From: Candidatus Methylacidiphilales bacterium | GTDB lineage: Bacteria; Verrucomicrobiota; Verrucomicrobiia; Methylacidiphilales; JANWVL01 | Direction: 5' to 3' | Assembly: GCA_025056655.1 (NCBI GenBank) | Contig: JANWVL010000055.1 | Span: 62,001-126,000 of the forward strand | Length of the DNA: 64,000 bases | The notes under the pieces: generated by a model | Database searches by the model: none | The model's input: only the letters and a program-made list of their open reading frames with translations | Told to the model about the DNA's origin: nothing | Shown: positions 43,342 through 54,261 of the stretch, piece by piece | Numbering within the stretch: position 1 is the first letter of the stretch | Layout: the number at the start of each line of letters is the position of its first letter | Position numbers and translations under genes: made by a program

Positions 43342-44117
43342 TTAGTAGCTCCATCAGCCTGCAGAGAGAGGTCAGTGATCACTAAGACGCGGATTGTCTC
43401 GGCCATGCTTTCCACTGTTGAACGGTCCCAATCAAAGATAGAAGGATTGAAGGCCTCCCCGATAGCAATCTTTCTTTCAGGATGAATGCTTAAGGATCGG
43501 TTGAGAGGCACAATCAGCTCAGCTGATTGAATTTTGGAGGAAAGCAACTCTGCGGAATGAAGTTCAACCACATCGAGAAACAAAGTGCCAAGCGCAATCG
43601 GAGCTCCACCCGACCTGCGATAAAACGGAACGTATAAGTATTGAGAAAAATCCTGAGAATACTGGCGGCTCGACTCATATCCTGCCCCTTGTCGCCCGAA
43701 GGCATCCTTTAGCCGCACCAGATCGCCCTTCATGGGCGGTGTCTCGACTTCCAAGACGTATATCCCGCCCTCTGATATTGCCGTAGTGGAATGAAAGACG
43801 CATGCCTCGAGCACGACTGCATCGCCGGGAGAGAGTTTGTAGCGATTCTCAAGCGTCGAGGAGACAGCCTTCCCTTGTAGCAAGAGAAGGGATGTGCGTT
43901 TCTTTACGTGGCAATGTAGCGAGGTGCTTTTGAGATAATCAATGTGAAGAAACCAGATCGCAACGTGTGCATCTTGATACCAGAGATATTCGTAGCCCCA
44001 AGGCTTATTGACGACACATTGGGTGTAGTCGTAGATGTTAGCCTCAGCATTCACCTGCGTCTTTACGCGCGAGAGATTTTCGTAATCTGCTGAGCTAGGA
44101 AAAATCTTGGCGACCAT
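43338..44117 (-). CDS. Cupin-domain protein of the nucleotide-sugar cluster
   Basis: A 259-residue protein whose first half is a cupin: NKPWGYEYLWYQD (the KPWG motif of sugar-phosphate cupins), LHCHVKKRTSLLLLQG (metal histidines), LSPGDAVVLEACVFHST and YVLEVETPP. The second half shows no motif I recognise. It may isomerise or epimerise a sugar or nucleotide sugar. It is the last gene of a four-gene minus-strand cluster, 25 nt after the DJ-1-like gene. Relationship to phosphomannose isomerase C-terminal cupins is likely; reaction is unknown. Confidence 0.7.
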   Translation of the reverse strand: MVAKIFPSSADYENLSRVKTQVNAEANIYDYTQCVVNKPWGYEYLWYQDAHVAIWFLHIDYLKSTSLHCHVKKRTSLLLLQGKAVSSTLENRYKLSPGDAVVLEACVFHSTTAISEGGIYVLEVETPPMKGDLVRLKDAFGRQGAGYESSRQYSQDFSQYLYVPFYRRSGGAPIALGTLFLDVVELHSAELLSSKIQSAELIVPLNRSLSIHPERKIAIGEAFNPSIFDWDRSTVESMAETIRVLVITDLSLQADGATN

Positions 44118-44142
44118 GAAAAGAAAGGGATGAGAGGAATGC

Positions 44143-44673
44143 TTATTTCGGGAACAACATCTGATAAACTCTTAAGGTCTCTCTCATCCACTCCGGATTG
44201 TTGCGAAAGTGAGGAGCTGTGATGACGTTTCGATCCACTACAACAGGCGCATCTTGATAAAGTGCGCCTGCGTTGATCAGATCATCTTTGCATCCTACAT
44301 AACACGTCATCTGGCGCCCACGAACGATCTTAGCGGAAATGAGGACCCACGGGCCATGACAAATGCTGGCTATAATTTTTCCAGCAGCATCAGCTTCACG
44401 TAAACACTCAAGGACATTGGGAATTTGTCGAACTCGGTCCGGTGACTCATAACCACCGGGAATAACAAACACGTCGTAATCTGCTGCCTTGATAAGATTG
44501 GCGTCCACAGTCGCTTTGATGGGCAACCCCCACTTGCCTTGCACATCTATTTTCCCACGTGTGGCAACATCCACATGGAGACCTGCTTCCTGCAATCGAT
44601 AATAGGGATAAGCGAATTCTGTGTCCTCAACTGCGTGAGAAATGATGATAACAGCTTTGTTGTTACGTTTCAT
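44143..44673 (-). CDS. DJ-1/PfpI-family protein in the sugar cluster
   Basis: A 176-residue flavodoxin-like protein with the nucleophile cysteine in ASICHGPWVLISA and the acidic partner Glu18 (DTEFAYPYYRLQEAG). VFVIPGGYESPD is the second family motif. PfpI/DJ-1 members act as deglycases, chaperones or proteases. Lying between a cupin and a sugar nucleotidyltransferase it may repair glycated intermediates or act on a reactive sugar. Gaps are 25 and 9 nt, so it is clearly part of the same operon. Confidence 0.82.
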   Translation of the reverse strand: MKRNNKAVIIISHAVEDTEFAYPYYRLQEAGLHVDVATRGKIDVQGKWGLPIKATVDANLIKAADYDVFVIPGGYESPDRVRQIPNVLECLREADAAGKIIASICHGPWVLISAKIVRGRQMTCYVGCKDDLINAGALYQDAPVVVDRNVITAPHFRNNPEWMRETLRVYQMLFPK

Positions 44674-44682
44674 AGTCTGAGC

Positions 44683-45468
44683 TTAGGTTAAATCAGCCAA
44701 CCATAAACGACGGTTTTGGGCGTAGAGTTCGTTAAGATAAAGAATGTCTCGCTCGGTATCTACGGCATACCAAAAATCAGTGTGGGGGAAGACAGCAACT
44801 TCTTGTTCTTCAGCAAGTCTTTTGAAGACTTCACGCTCGATGCTGGACTCACTGAAGACTTCTACGTAGTTGAAGATCTCAGGTTGGCAAATCATGAATC
44901 CACCATTGATGAAGCCCCCCTGCCCTGTCAACCGAGCGTGGGGATCATAACGCGTGACACGCCCCGCTTCTGTATAAAATGTGCCAAAACGCGTATGGGG
45001 TTGCACACCTGTCACAGTGAGAATGACACCGGAGCTCTCATGAAAAGTTAACAATTTATCGATACGAACATTACACAGACAGTCGCAATACGTGAGAAAA
45101 AAAGGCTCAGAGCCGAGGTATCGTTGACAACGAGAGAGACGTGATCCGGTGTGTGCATCATGACCTGTGTCCACCAGTGTAATTTTCCAATCTTCCTCTT
45201 GGATGGTGTTGAGATGTTCTATGGTGCCGCTAGCAGCATCGATGCGGATGTCATGCGTCATGTCTTTATATTTAATAAAGTAACTCCGGATGGCATCCCC
45301 ACCCTCACCCAAAGCGAGAACAAAATCGTTATACCCAAAGATCGAAAAAGATTTCATCACGTGCCAGACCAACGGCTTACCACCGATACTAATCATGGCC
45401 TTAGAAATGCGGTTGTGTGTATGCGGGTCTATGATACCACGACCTCCGCATAAAATGAGGACTTTCAT
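44683..45468 (-). CDS. Sugar-phosphate nucleotidyltransferase (RfbF-like cytidylyltransferase)
   Basis: A 261-residue nucleotidyltransferase. The start VLILCGGRGIIDPHTHNRI, ISIGGKPLVWHVMKSFSIFG, FVLALGEGGDAIRSYF, WKITLVDTGHDAHTGSRLSR, FLTYCD and TGQGGFINGGFMI parallel glucose-1-phosphate cytidylyltransferase RfbF. The canonical GGxGTR signature reads GGRGIID here, so nucleotide or sugar specificity may differ. It should activate a hexose phosphate as an NDP-sugar for the SDR encoded 8 nt upstream. Cytidyl specificity is inferred, not proven. Confidence 0.82.
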   Translation of the reverse strand: MKVLILCGGRGIIDPHTHNRISKAMISIGGKPLVWHVMKSFSIFGYNDFVLALGEGGDAIRSYFIKYKDMTHDIRIDAASGTIEHLNTIQEEDWKITLVDTGHDAHTGSRLSRCQRYLGSEPFFLTYCDCLCNVRIDKLLTFHESSGVILTVTGVQPHTRFGTFYTEAGRVTRYDPHARLTGQGGFINGGFMICQPEIFNYVEVFSESSIEREVFKRLAEEQEVAVFPHTDFWYAVDTERDILYLNELYAQNRRLWLADLT

Positions 45469-45476
45469 AGCCTGGC

Positions 45477-46565
45477 TTATTCAATAAGAGAATAGCTCCG
45501 ATGCCAAGAGATAGTTTGCTCAAGCGCCTCTTTGATAGAAAGCCAGCTGGTATAGCCACAGAGACCGTGAGTCAAAGTCATCGAAGGAAGGTATGTCTGG
45601 CCGGCTAAACTGGGCGTTGCGAGATTAGCATCCAACCTGACAGGTAGCCCACACAGATCGGCAATTTGTTTTGCGAGGGTAAGCACGTCCAGAGCAGTGT
45701 CGGAGCCGATGTTATAAATCTCGCGAGGTTTTCCACGAGCTGCCAGACTCCAGAGCATCGCTGCCATCTCAAAGCCATGTTGATAGCTTCGAATAGCGCT
45801 GGGATTCCTCACGATGAGAGGTTCACGACGCAGAGCGCTTCGCAAAAAATAAGAGACAGCATAGTGCGAATCGAGCGAAAGATATGGGCCTACGAAGGCA
45901 AAAAGTCGAGCGATTATCGGCTCGAAGGAGGGGTTTTCAGCCGCCCAACATGCCAGCATCATTTCGGCGCAACGTTTCGCTTCGCCGTAAGCTTCTTGGG
46001 AGCAACGTGTATCTGGGGCTGTCAAGCTAGTTTCTTCAAGAGGTGCAGAGTGGCTTCGAACACCGTATACAGCGCCGGAGCTTGTAAAAAGAAATTTCTG
46101 CGATCCAAGCGCATTCGCCACGGTGAGCATATGACGCATAACAGTAACCGTTTCTGGAATTACTCTCGTAGGGCGGCTCATTAGCTCTTGCGCTGATACT
46201 TCAGCAGCACCATGAATGATAAGACTCACACGTCGCGGACAGGCTTGAGCTTTTGCCACAATGGTGCTCACACATTGCGGCTGGGTGAGATCTGCGGATA
46301 TGAGTTGGAGGCGTTGTGAAAAAACCTCAAAAAGATGCGGCATCTCCAGTTGCAATCTTTCGGGCCTGCGCGATACGACGAATAAGCATTCAGGAATAAT
46401 ACCAAACGTCACCTTACCCCATGCGGCAACCTCGAGGAGCCATTTGCCGACGAAACCGCTTCCGCCGGAGATGAGGATAGCTTGCTGATGCAGGAGTCCA
46501 TTGAGATCTTGACGCAAGATTTTACTGACATCAGGCGGAATGTATGGAACAGCCCTAGATTGCAT
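45477..46565 (-). CDS. NAD-dependent nucleotide-sugar epimerase/dehydratase (SDR)
   Basis: A 362-residue extended SDR. The Rossmann motif is GGSGFVG (residues 34-40). The active site has Ser162/Ser163 and the pair Tyr193/Lys197 in YGEAK. It is the first gene of the cluster (46565 down to 43338) and precedes the nucleotidyltransferase by 8 nt. By context it probably acts on the CDP- or related sugar made by that enzyme. Exact reaction (4,6-dehydration, epimerisation or reduction) cannot be read from the sequence. It faces away from the Gre-fusion gene, about 100 nt distant. Confidence 0.85.
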   Translation of the reverse strand: MQSRAVPYIPPDVSKILRQDLNGLLHQQAILISGGSGFVGKWLLEVAAWGKVTFGIIPECLFVVSRRPERLQLEMPHLFEVFSQRLQLISADLTQPQCVSTIVAKAQACPRRVSLIIHGAAEVSAQELMSRPTRVIPETVTVMRHMLTVANALGSQKFLFTSSGAVYGVRSHSAPLEETSLTAPDTRCSQEAYGEAKRCAEMMLACWAAENPSFEPIIARLFAFVGPYLSLDSHYAVSYFLRSALRREPLIVRNPSAIRSYQHGFEMAAMLWSLAARGKPREIYNIGSDTALDVLTLAKQIADLCGLPVRLDANLATPSLAGQTYLPSMTLTHGLCGYTSWLSIKEALEQTISWHRSYSLIE

Positions 46566-46667
46566 CGTCTACTAATACTACTCTTCTACTGAAATGGGGA
46601 ACGATTTTTGCCGAGTCGAGGTTTTTCCGATTGCCTTAAGTGCCCGATTTAGGCAATTTTTCTCGCC

Positions 46668-49807
<3,140 letters not shown>

Positions 49808-49851
49808 TTCCGCCTTCACAAACATAAGGCATTGATTTATAGCTGGACGTA

Positions 49852-50175
49852 ATGAGCGCTTCGCCTGTCATCAGGTTTGTTTCACAAACGCTCAAGATAT
49901 TATTGCTGATCATTAGTATCGTCATCATCATCTTGCTCTTCATCCCTCAAATAAAGCAGATGAACGAATTCCAGGCTAAACGTGACCGAATTGCCGAACT
50001 CATTCGACAAGAGCGGCAAAAACAATTAGATTTACAAAACGAAATTTATCTCATCCAACACTCTCCGCATTATTTTGAACGGTTAGTCCGAGACCGCTTA
50101 AACTTGGCTAAACCAGGGGAAGTGATATTCAGATTTGATCCGTATCCGACACCACAGACTTCTCGAACGCCATAA
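49852..50175 (+). CDS. ftsB: FtsB/DivIC-family septum formation protein
   Basis: A 107-residue bitopic protein with an N-terminal membrane helix (LKILLLIISIVIIILLFI), a coiled-coil segment (residues about 38-66) and a C-terminal region ending LNLAKPGEVIFRF, the signature of FtsB/DivIC proteins. It joins the FtsQ-FtsL complex at the septum. It directly follows eno, a conserved neighbourhood. A 6-bp hairpin without U-run (50187-50203) lies between it and the convergent gene. Confidence 0.85.
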   Translation: MSASPVIRFVSQTLKILLLIISIVIIILLFIPQIKQMNEFQAKRDRIAELIRQERQKQLDLQNEIYLIQHSPHYFERLVRDRLNLAKPGEVIFRFDPYPTPQTSRTP

Positions 50176-50218
50176 ACGATCAGGCGGTGAAATAGTGTTT
50201 CACGAGTGGGCTAACCCC

Positions 50219-50845
50219 TTACACAAGCACAAGAAATAGTGCTTTGGATAGGCCGTATATAACAAACAGCAAGGGTGTAAAATTCATCACGATGATGAAA
50301 ACAATAAAAATCCAAGGGGCATACATCCTCTCAAAATCACGATGCCATCCCATCAGAACCCGCAACCACGTCCAGCCTTCTAATGGAGGAAGCGGCACGA
50401 GATTAAGGACTGCCAGAAAAACAGCAACGAAGACTGTCTGACCCATTAAAGGGTAGAAGAGACTGTTTGAATCAATAAATAACTTGCCGAGTATTGCAAC
50501 TAATGCTGCAACGAATACCAATGAAACTATACCAACAGCCCCGAGAACTACTTCACTTTTTGCCCCGTTGCGCAATACTCGACTATCATATTCCAAACGC
50601 TTCCCCCAGCCAAAGAGCGGCACAAGTTCAAACGTCACGTCCCCAATCATCAAAATCCCTATTAATGGGATAATTATGGTGCCAAAGAGGTCGATGTGCT
50701 TCATTGGATTCAGAGATTCGCGCCCCTCACTTCTCGGGCTAAGATCCCCAAGCCACCGTGCTGTAAGAGCCTGACAATATCGCTGCCACGTCACAACAAT
50801 CCATAGAATGAAAATTAAATACAGAGATCCAAACGGCGCGCTCAT
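50219..50845 (-). CDS. Site-2-protease-fold (M50) membrane protein lacking catalytic residues
   Basis: A 208-residue polytopic protein with the layout of short bacterial site-2 proteases. The metal motif HExxH should lie in the first helix; here the aligned stretch reads QRYCQALTARWLGD (residues 21-34), so both histidines and the glutamate are gone. The third ligand motif LPPLDG reads LPPLEG (Glu156). Structural motifs SLNPMKHIDLFGTIIIP and NLVPLPPL are retained. It is therefore probably a pseudo-protease, perhaps binding or shielding membrane proteins. It is convergent with ftsB and divergent from the NamZ-like gene. Confidence 0.75.
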   Translation of the reverse strand: MSAPFGSLYLIFILWIVVTWQRYCQALTARWLGDLSPRSEGRESLNPMKHIDLFGTIIIPLIGILMIGDVTFELVPLFGWGKRLEYDSRVLRNGAKSEVVLGAVGIVSLVFVAALVAILGKLFIDSNSLFYPLMGQTVFVAVFLAVLNLVPLPPLEGWTWLRVLMGWHRDFERMYAPWIFIVFIIVMNFTPLLFVIYGLSKALFLVLV

Positions 50846-50896
50846 GTTTTGACTTTTCCATTATATCATCACATTCTGCAAGCCTTACTCCTGCCC

Positions 50897-52162
50897 ATGA
50901 ATCTTCATCTCGCATCGTTCTTTAAGATAATCATGCGCAGTTTCTTGTTATTCACCCTTATTCTGACTGAGAATTTCTCATCTGCGCACAGTAACTCAAA
51001 TCGCGTCGTGCTCGGTATAGACGTCCTAGCCAGTAATCAATTTAGGGGTCTGGAGGGTAAAAAAGTCGGACTGATTACCAACCAAAGCGGAGTTAACGAA
51101 CTCGGCATATCTACAGTTGATATCCTCAGACAGGCCCCACAAGTAAATTTAGTCGCCCTATTTGCGCCTGAGCACGGGATCTACGGTGCTGAGCCGGCCG
51201 GTGAATATGTTCCGACCCTTAAGGATGAATATACAGGTCTAACTGTTTACTCACTTTATGGGCCGACGAGAAAACCCACTCCAGAGATGTTACGCGGCAT
51301 CGATGTGCTAGTTTTCGACATTCAGGACATCGGGAGCAGGAGTTACACATACATCAGCACACTTGGACTTGCTATGGAGGCGGCAGGTGAAGCGGGCATT
51401 GAGTTTTATGTTTTGGATCGTCCTAATCCATTGGGTGGTAATCGCATCGAAGGGCCGTTGCTGGATCCGCAATTTCGATCTTTTGTTGGCCAATGGGAGA
51501 TTCCCTATGTTCACGGGCTTACTATCGGTGAGCTAGCAAAGATGATTATCGGGGAAAAATGGATCGAGGCATCTCCCTCACTTACTGTGGTGCCAATGCA
51601 TAATTGGAAACGAGAAATGATTTGGCACGATACGGGACTGGTGTGGGTTCCGACATCGCCTCACATTCCATCCCCAGAGAGCGCTTTTTTCTATGCCATG
51701 ACCGGTCTCGTAGGTGAGCACGGTCGTATTAGTCATGGAATCGGATACACGTTACCATTTCAAATTCTAGGCCTGCCGCGGCTAGACGCATATCGATTCG
51801 CAAGGAATTTAAACGATCGTCAGCTTCCCGGTGTTCGTTTCAGGCCTGCTTTTTTCAGGCCATTTTATGGCGCCCTGCGCGGTCAACTCTGCAGCGGCGC
51901 TCAGCCTCACATAGTTGATTTCAGAAAAGTGAATTGCTTCGATACAGGCATCCATATTCTCGATGCTATCGCTCAAACATTTGGAGCCAAAAGTTTCGAG
52001 AAGCGCAACCCCAAGCACCTGCAAATGTTCGACTTAATCTGTGGGACAGATCGAATCCGAATCCATTTTGCCTCAGGCAAGGGAGCAAAAGAGCTAATCG
52101 AGAGCTACACTCCAGATATTGAAAAATTCAGACGCCAACGCGCTCCCTATCTCATATATTGA
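50897..52162 (+). CDS. Exported DUF1343 protein, NamZ-type exo-beta-N-acetylmuramidase
   Basis: Family DUF1343 includes NamZ, which releases terminal N-acetylmuramic acid from peptidoglycan fragments. Motifs are GLITNQSGV, LFAPEHGIYGAEPAGE, VFDIQDIGSRSYTYISTL, VLDRPNPLGG and VPTSPHIPSPESAFFY, all characteristic. A signal peptide is visible (IMRSFLLFTLILTENFSSAHS). I chose ATG 50897 (421 residues); ATG 50933 or TTG 50849 are alternatives. It works logically with the NagZ-like enzyme for muropeptide recycling. The start lies 52 nt from the divergent S2P-like gene. Confidence 0.85.
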   Translation: MNLHLASFFKIIMRSFLLFTLILTENFSSAHSNSNRVVLGIDVLASNQFRGLEGKKVGLITNQSGVNELGISTVDILRQAPQVNLVALFAPEHGIYGAEPAGEYVPTLKDEYTGLTVYSLYGPTRKPTPEMLRGIDVLVFDIQDIGSRSYTYISTLGLAMEAAGEAGIEFYVLDRPNPLGGNRIEGPLLDPQFRSFVGQWEIPYVHGLTIGELAKMIIGEKWIEASPSLTVVPMHNWKREMIWHDTGLVWVPTSPHIPSPESAFFYAMTGLVGEHGRISHGIGYTLPFQILGLPRLDAYRFARNLNDRQLPGVRFRPAFFRPFYGALRGQLCSGAQPHIVDFRKVNCFDTGIHILDAIAQTFGAKSFEKRNPKHLQMFDLICGTDRIRIHFASGKGAKELIESYTPDIEKFRRQRAPYLIY

Positions 52163-52209
52163 CCTTTTAGCTCTTGTATTTATCCTCAAATTAACTCAAT
52201 TCTCCCCCC

Positions 52210-52596
52210 ATGGCTCCTTTCCAAGTGATTATCCAAAAGCAATGCGCGCAAGAGCTCTCAGCCCTTCCTAAATCGCTGCAACTCTCGATCCTTTCTGATT
52301 TTTATTCTCTTCCCTGTGATTTAAGCAAGCTAGACCCCGAAAAATTTGGAAAATTACAACGCAACGACCGCACTCTATACCGCTATCGCACAAAAGACTA
52401 CCGTATCTATTTCGAAAAAACTGATCGTGGCATACTCGTCCATCGCATCCTTCACAAAAACACGCTAAAGGACTTTATTTTTCGGTCTAACTTGGTTCAA
52501 ACTGAAGAGACCGCCTTACAGAGTAACCCCGAGTTCTGGAAACTTTTCGATCTTTCTTCGGATACAAACTCATCTTCTAAGGTCAGTTCTAAATGA
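52210..52596 (+). CDS. Solitary RelE/ParE-superfamily-like protein
   Basis: A 128-residue protein. Residues 1-95 have the RelE-fold pattern: FQVIIQKQCAQELSALPKSL, LDPEKFGKLQ, LYRYRTKDYRIYFEK and LVHRILHK. RelE toxins cleave mRNA on the ribosome. No antitoxin-sized gene lies upstream (47-nt gap) or downstream, and the stop overlaps the next gene (ATGA). The C-terminal 30 residues are Ser/Thr-rich and unusual. It may be a domesticated, non-toxic RelE homologue. Confidence 0.65.
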   Translation: MAPFQVIIQKQCAQELSALPKSLQLSILSDFYSLPCDLSKLDPEKFGKLQRNDRTLYRYRTKDYRIYFEKTDRGILVHRILHKNTLKDFIFRSNLVQTEETALQSNPEFWKLFDLSSDTNSSSKVSSK

Positions 52597-53075
52597 ACCT
52601 CAGAGCATATCTCATATGCCTTGTGTTAATTTTCCTCTATCACAACTATGGCTTACAAACTAGCGAAGGAGCTTCCCCCAAATCCAAGCACACTTTTCGT
52701 GCTCACATCGAGACGGGCTACGCTGCAGGTTTAGCTCCTACACAGGTGCAGGAAGTTTATCTGACCGATCCAGAACAAAAAATTTACGTTCGCGTAATCC
52801 CAGAAATCAGCGAGAACGACATCCAAGCAATCGAAGCACGCATCACCAATCAAGGGCTTGGCGCCTTAATCACCCTAAACCGCCGTGGCAGAATTTCACT
52901 AGCCACTTGCACAAGTGAGAATCTAGGGCGCATCTTAGTCTTCATGCTAAACGGCCGTGTTATCTACGCTCCAGTGCTCGACGTCCCTATAACCAATGGC
53001 CAAATTCTCATCCCAAGAGGCTTTTTGCCCGAAGAGATAGAAGCATTGAAAAAACAATCCAAAAAAAATCGTTGA
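52593..53075 (+). CDS. Secreted stand-alone SecD P1-head-like domain protein
   Basis: A 160-residue protein with a signal peptide (AYLICLVLIFLYHNYGLQ). Its C-terminal 80 residues resemble the periplasmic head of SecD: LITLNRRGRISLATCTSENL, GRILVFMLNGRVIYAPVLDVP, ITNGQILIPRGFLPEEIEAL. This matches the SecD pattern of an 'N-x-G-R-x2-A-x2-L-D-G' segment, then 'I-S-A-P', then 'G-x-F'. None of the SecDF membrane helices are present. It overlaps the RelE-like gene by 4 nt. I know of no function for isolated head domains; an accessory to protein export or an unrelated binding role are both possible. Confidence 0.65.
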   Translation: MNLRAYLICLVLIFLYHNYGLQTSEGASPKSKHTFRAHIETGYAAGLAPTQVQEVYLTDPEQKIYVRVIPEISENDIQAIEARITNQGLGALITLNRRGRISLATCTSENLGRILVFMLNGRVIYAPVLDVPITNGQILIPRGFLPEEIEALKKQSKKNR

Positions 53076-53113
53076 TGCCATCGTAAAAATCAGCACTATC
53101 AGTTAACCTCAAC

Positions 53114-54241
53114 ATGAGCTCAAGAATTCCTCGCTTTTCCTCCTCTTCTTCAACTTTCCGTTCTAAAAAAGAAACTTCAAAGGATGAGAGCACAACTGAA
53201 TTAAAAAAAACCTCTCTCTTTGATTTCTACGACGCGCTTGAGGAGACTGCCAAACTCACCGTCAACGTTAATCCTTGTGAAAATTCCCCACACCCTTCTG
53301 ATGCCACATCAGAGACCAATCATTCATCTCCCACAAACGCACCGCCGACTAATCAGCAAACGTCATCCCCTCCGAACACTACTTCCCCCGATCCTTTACC
53401 CATACCGACCTCCCGATCCTATCTACAAAACAGGATTAATAAAGCTCGATACAGCGCTTTCAAATACCAATCCCGCTCAAACATTACCCCGCCTTCCTCT
53501 TCATCACCGGCGCCCGCTACCTCTACCAATCCTGCAACAGAGAATCAATCTACAGCCCACAATCCACTTAATTGCCCGTCAACAGCAGAAAAATCAGAAT
53601 TTCCGTCCCAAAACTCATCCACTCCCCCCTCTCAACCTTCAGAAAACCCACAACCCAACACCCAATACAACTCATCAACAAACACCACCTCTATGAACCC
53701 CTCTCTTCACTCCACACCCACTCAATCAAGCAAACTGCGGAACATTGACTTTCGCGAAAACGTCCAGCGTCAAGCCGCTGAGCAAAAATCCATAGGTCGG
53801 ATTCTTACTGTCATCAGTCTGAGCTTTCTGGTCCTAATCATTGGAGCCTTTGCCCTAGCAACATACGGAGGATATGTTATCTGGAATCGCCTAAACGATC
53901 AAAGCGCAACAATTGCCGAAGTCGAAAGCAAATTCACCTCCAGAATTTCTACGCTACAGGCAAGTATAGACCGTTTACAAATTGAACTCAACAAAGCTCA
54001 AAAACAAATCGATGAACTCAATCGTCAAAACTTAGAACTAGCACGATCACATCGCGAGCTCCGCGAGCTTACAACCCGCACCAAAGGACAAGTAGACACA
54101 TTAGCTACACAAATACGCCAAGAAAAAAACTTACGTGACCAACAATATCGCGAGCTAAGTCGCCTCATCACTCGACTCTCCCCCTCCAGCACCCTTTCCC
54201 AATCCCCGTCGGCTGCTACTGCCCTACCCACACGAAGATAA
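53114..54241 (+). CDS. Ser/Pro-rich single-pass membrane protein with periplasmic coiled coil
   Basis: A 375-residue protein of unknown function. Residues about 1-215 are rich in Ser, Pro, Thr and Asn and probably disordered. A membrane helix spans about 230-255 (ILTVISLSFLVLIIGAFALATY). Residues about 265-350 form a strong coiled coil (RLQIELNKAQKQIDELNRQN). With the N-terminal part in the cytoplasm the coiled coil would be periplasmic. The layout recalls the linker and membrane segment of the kinase at 4264. It lies between the SecD-head-like gene (38 nt) and another unknown gene (20 nt). Confidence 0.65.
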   Translation: MSSRIPRFSSSSSTFRSKKETSKDESTTELKKTSLFDFYDALEETAKLTVNVNPCENSPHPSDATSETNHSSPTNAPPTNQQTSSPPNTTSPDPLPIPTSRSYLQNRINKARYSAFKYQSRSNITPPSSSSPAPATSTNPATENQSTAHNPLNCPSTAEKSEFPSQNSSTPPSQPSENPQPNTQYNSSTNTTSMNPSLHSTPTQSSKLRNIDFRENVQRQAAEQKSIGRILTVISLSFLVLIIGAFALATYGGYVIWNRLNDQSATIAEVESKFTSRISTLQASIDRLQIELNKAQKQIDELNRQNLELARSHRELRELTTRTKGQVDTLATQIRQEKNLRDQQYRELSRLITRLSPSSTLSQSPSAATALPTRR

Positions 54242-54261
54242 TTTCCTCCCTCTGTTTTAAG

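Noticed and set aside
45666-46184. 172-codon plus-strand ORF opposite the SDR gene
   Set aside because: Antisense to a gene with intact SDR motifs and no homology pattern of its own.
50187-50203. GTGAAA-TAGTG-TTTCAC hairpin after ftsB considered as terminator
   Set aside because: Only 6 bp and no U-run on either strand; not enough to call a terminator.
52210-53075. RelE-like gene plus next gene as a toxin-antitoxin pair
   Set aside because: The downstream protein has a signal peptide and a SecD-head fold pattern, not an antitoxin; order and size do not fit.
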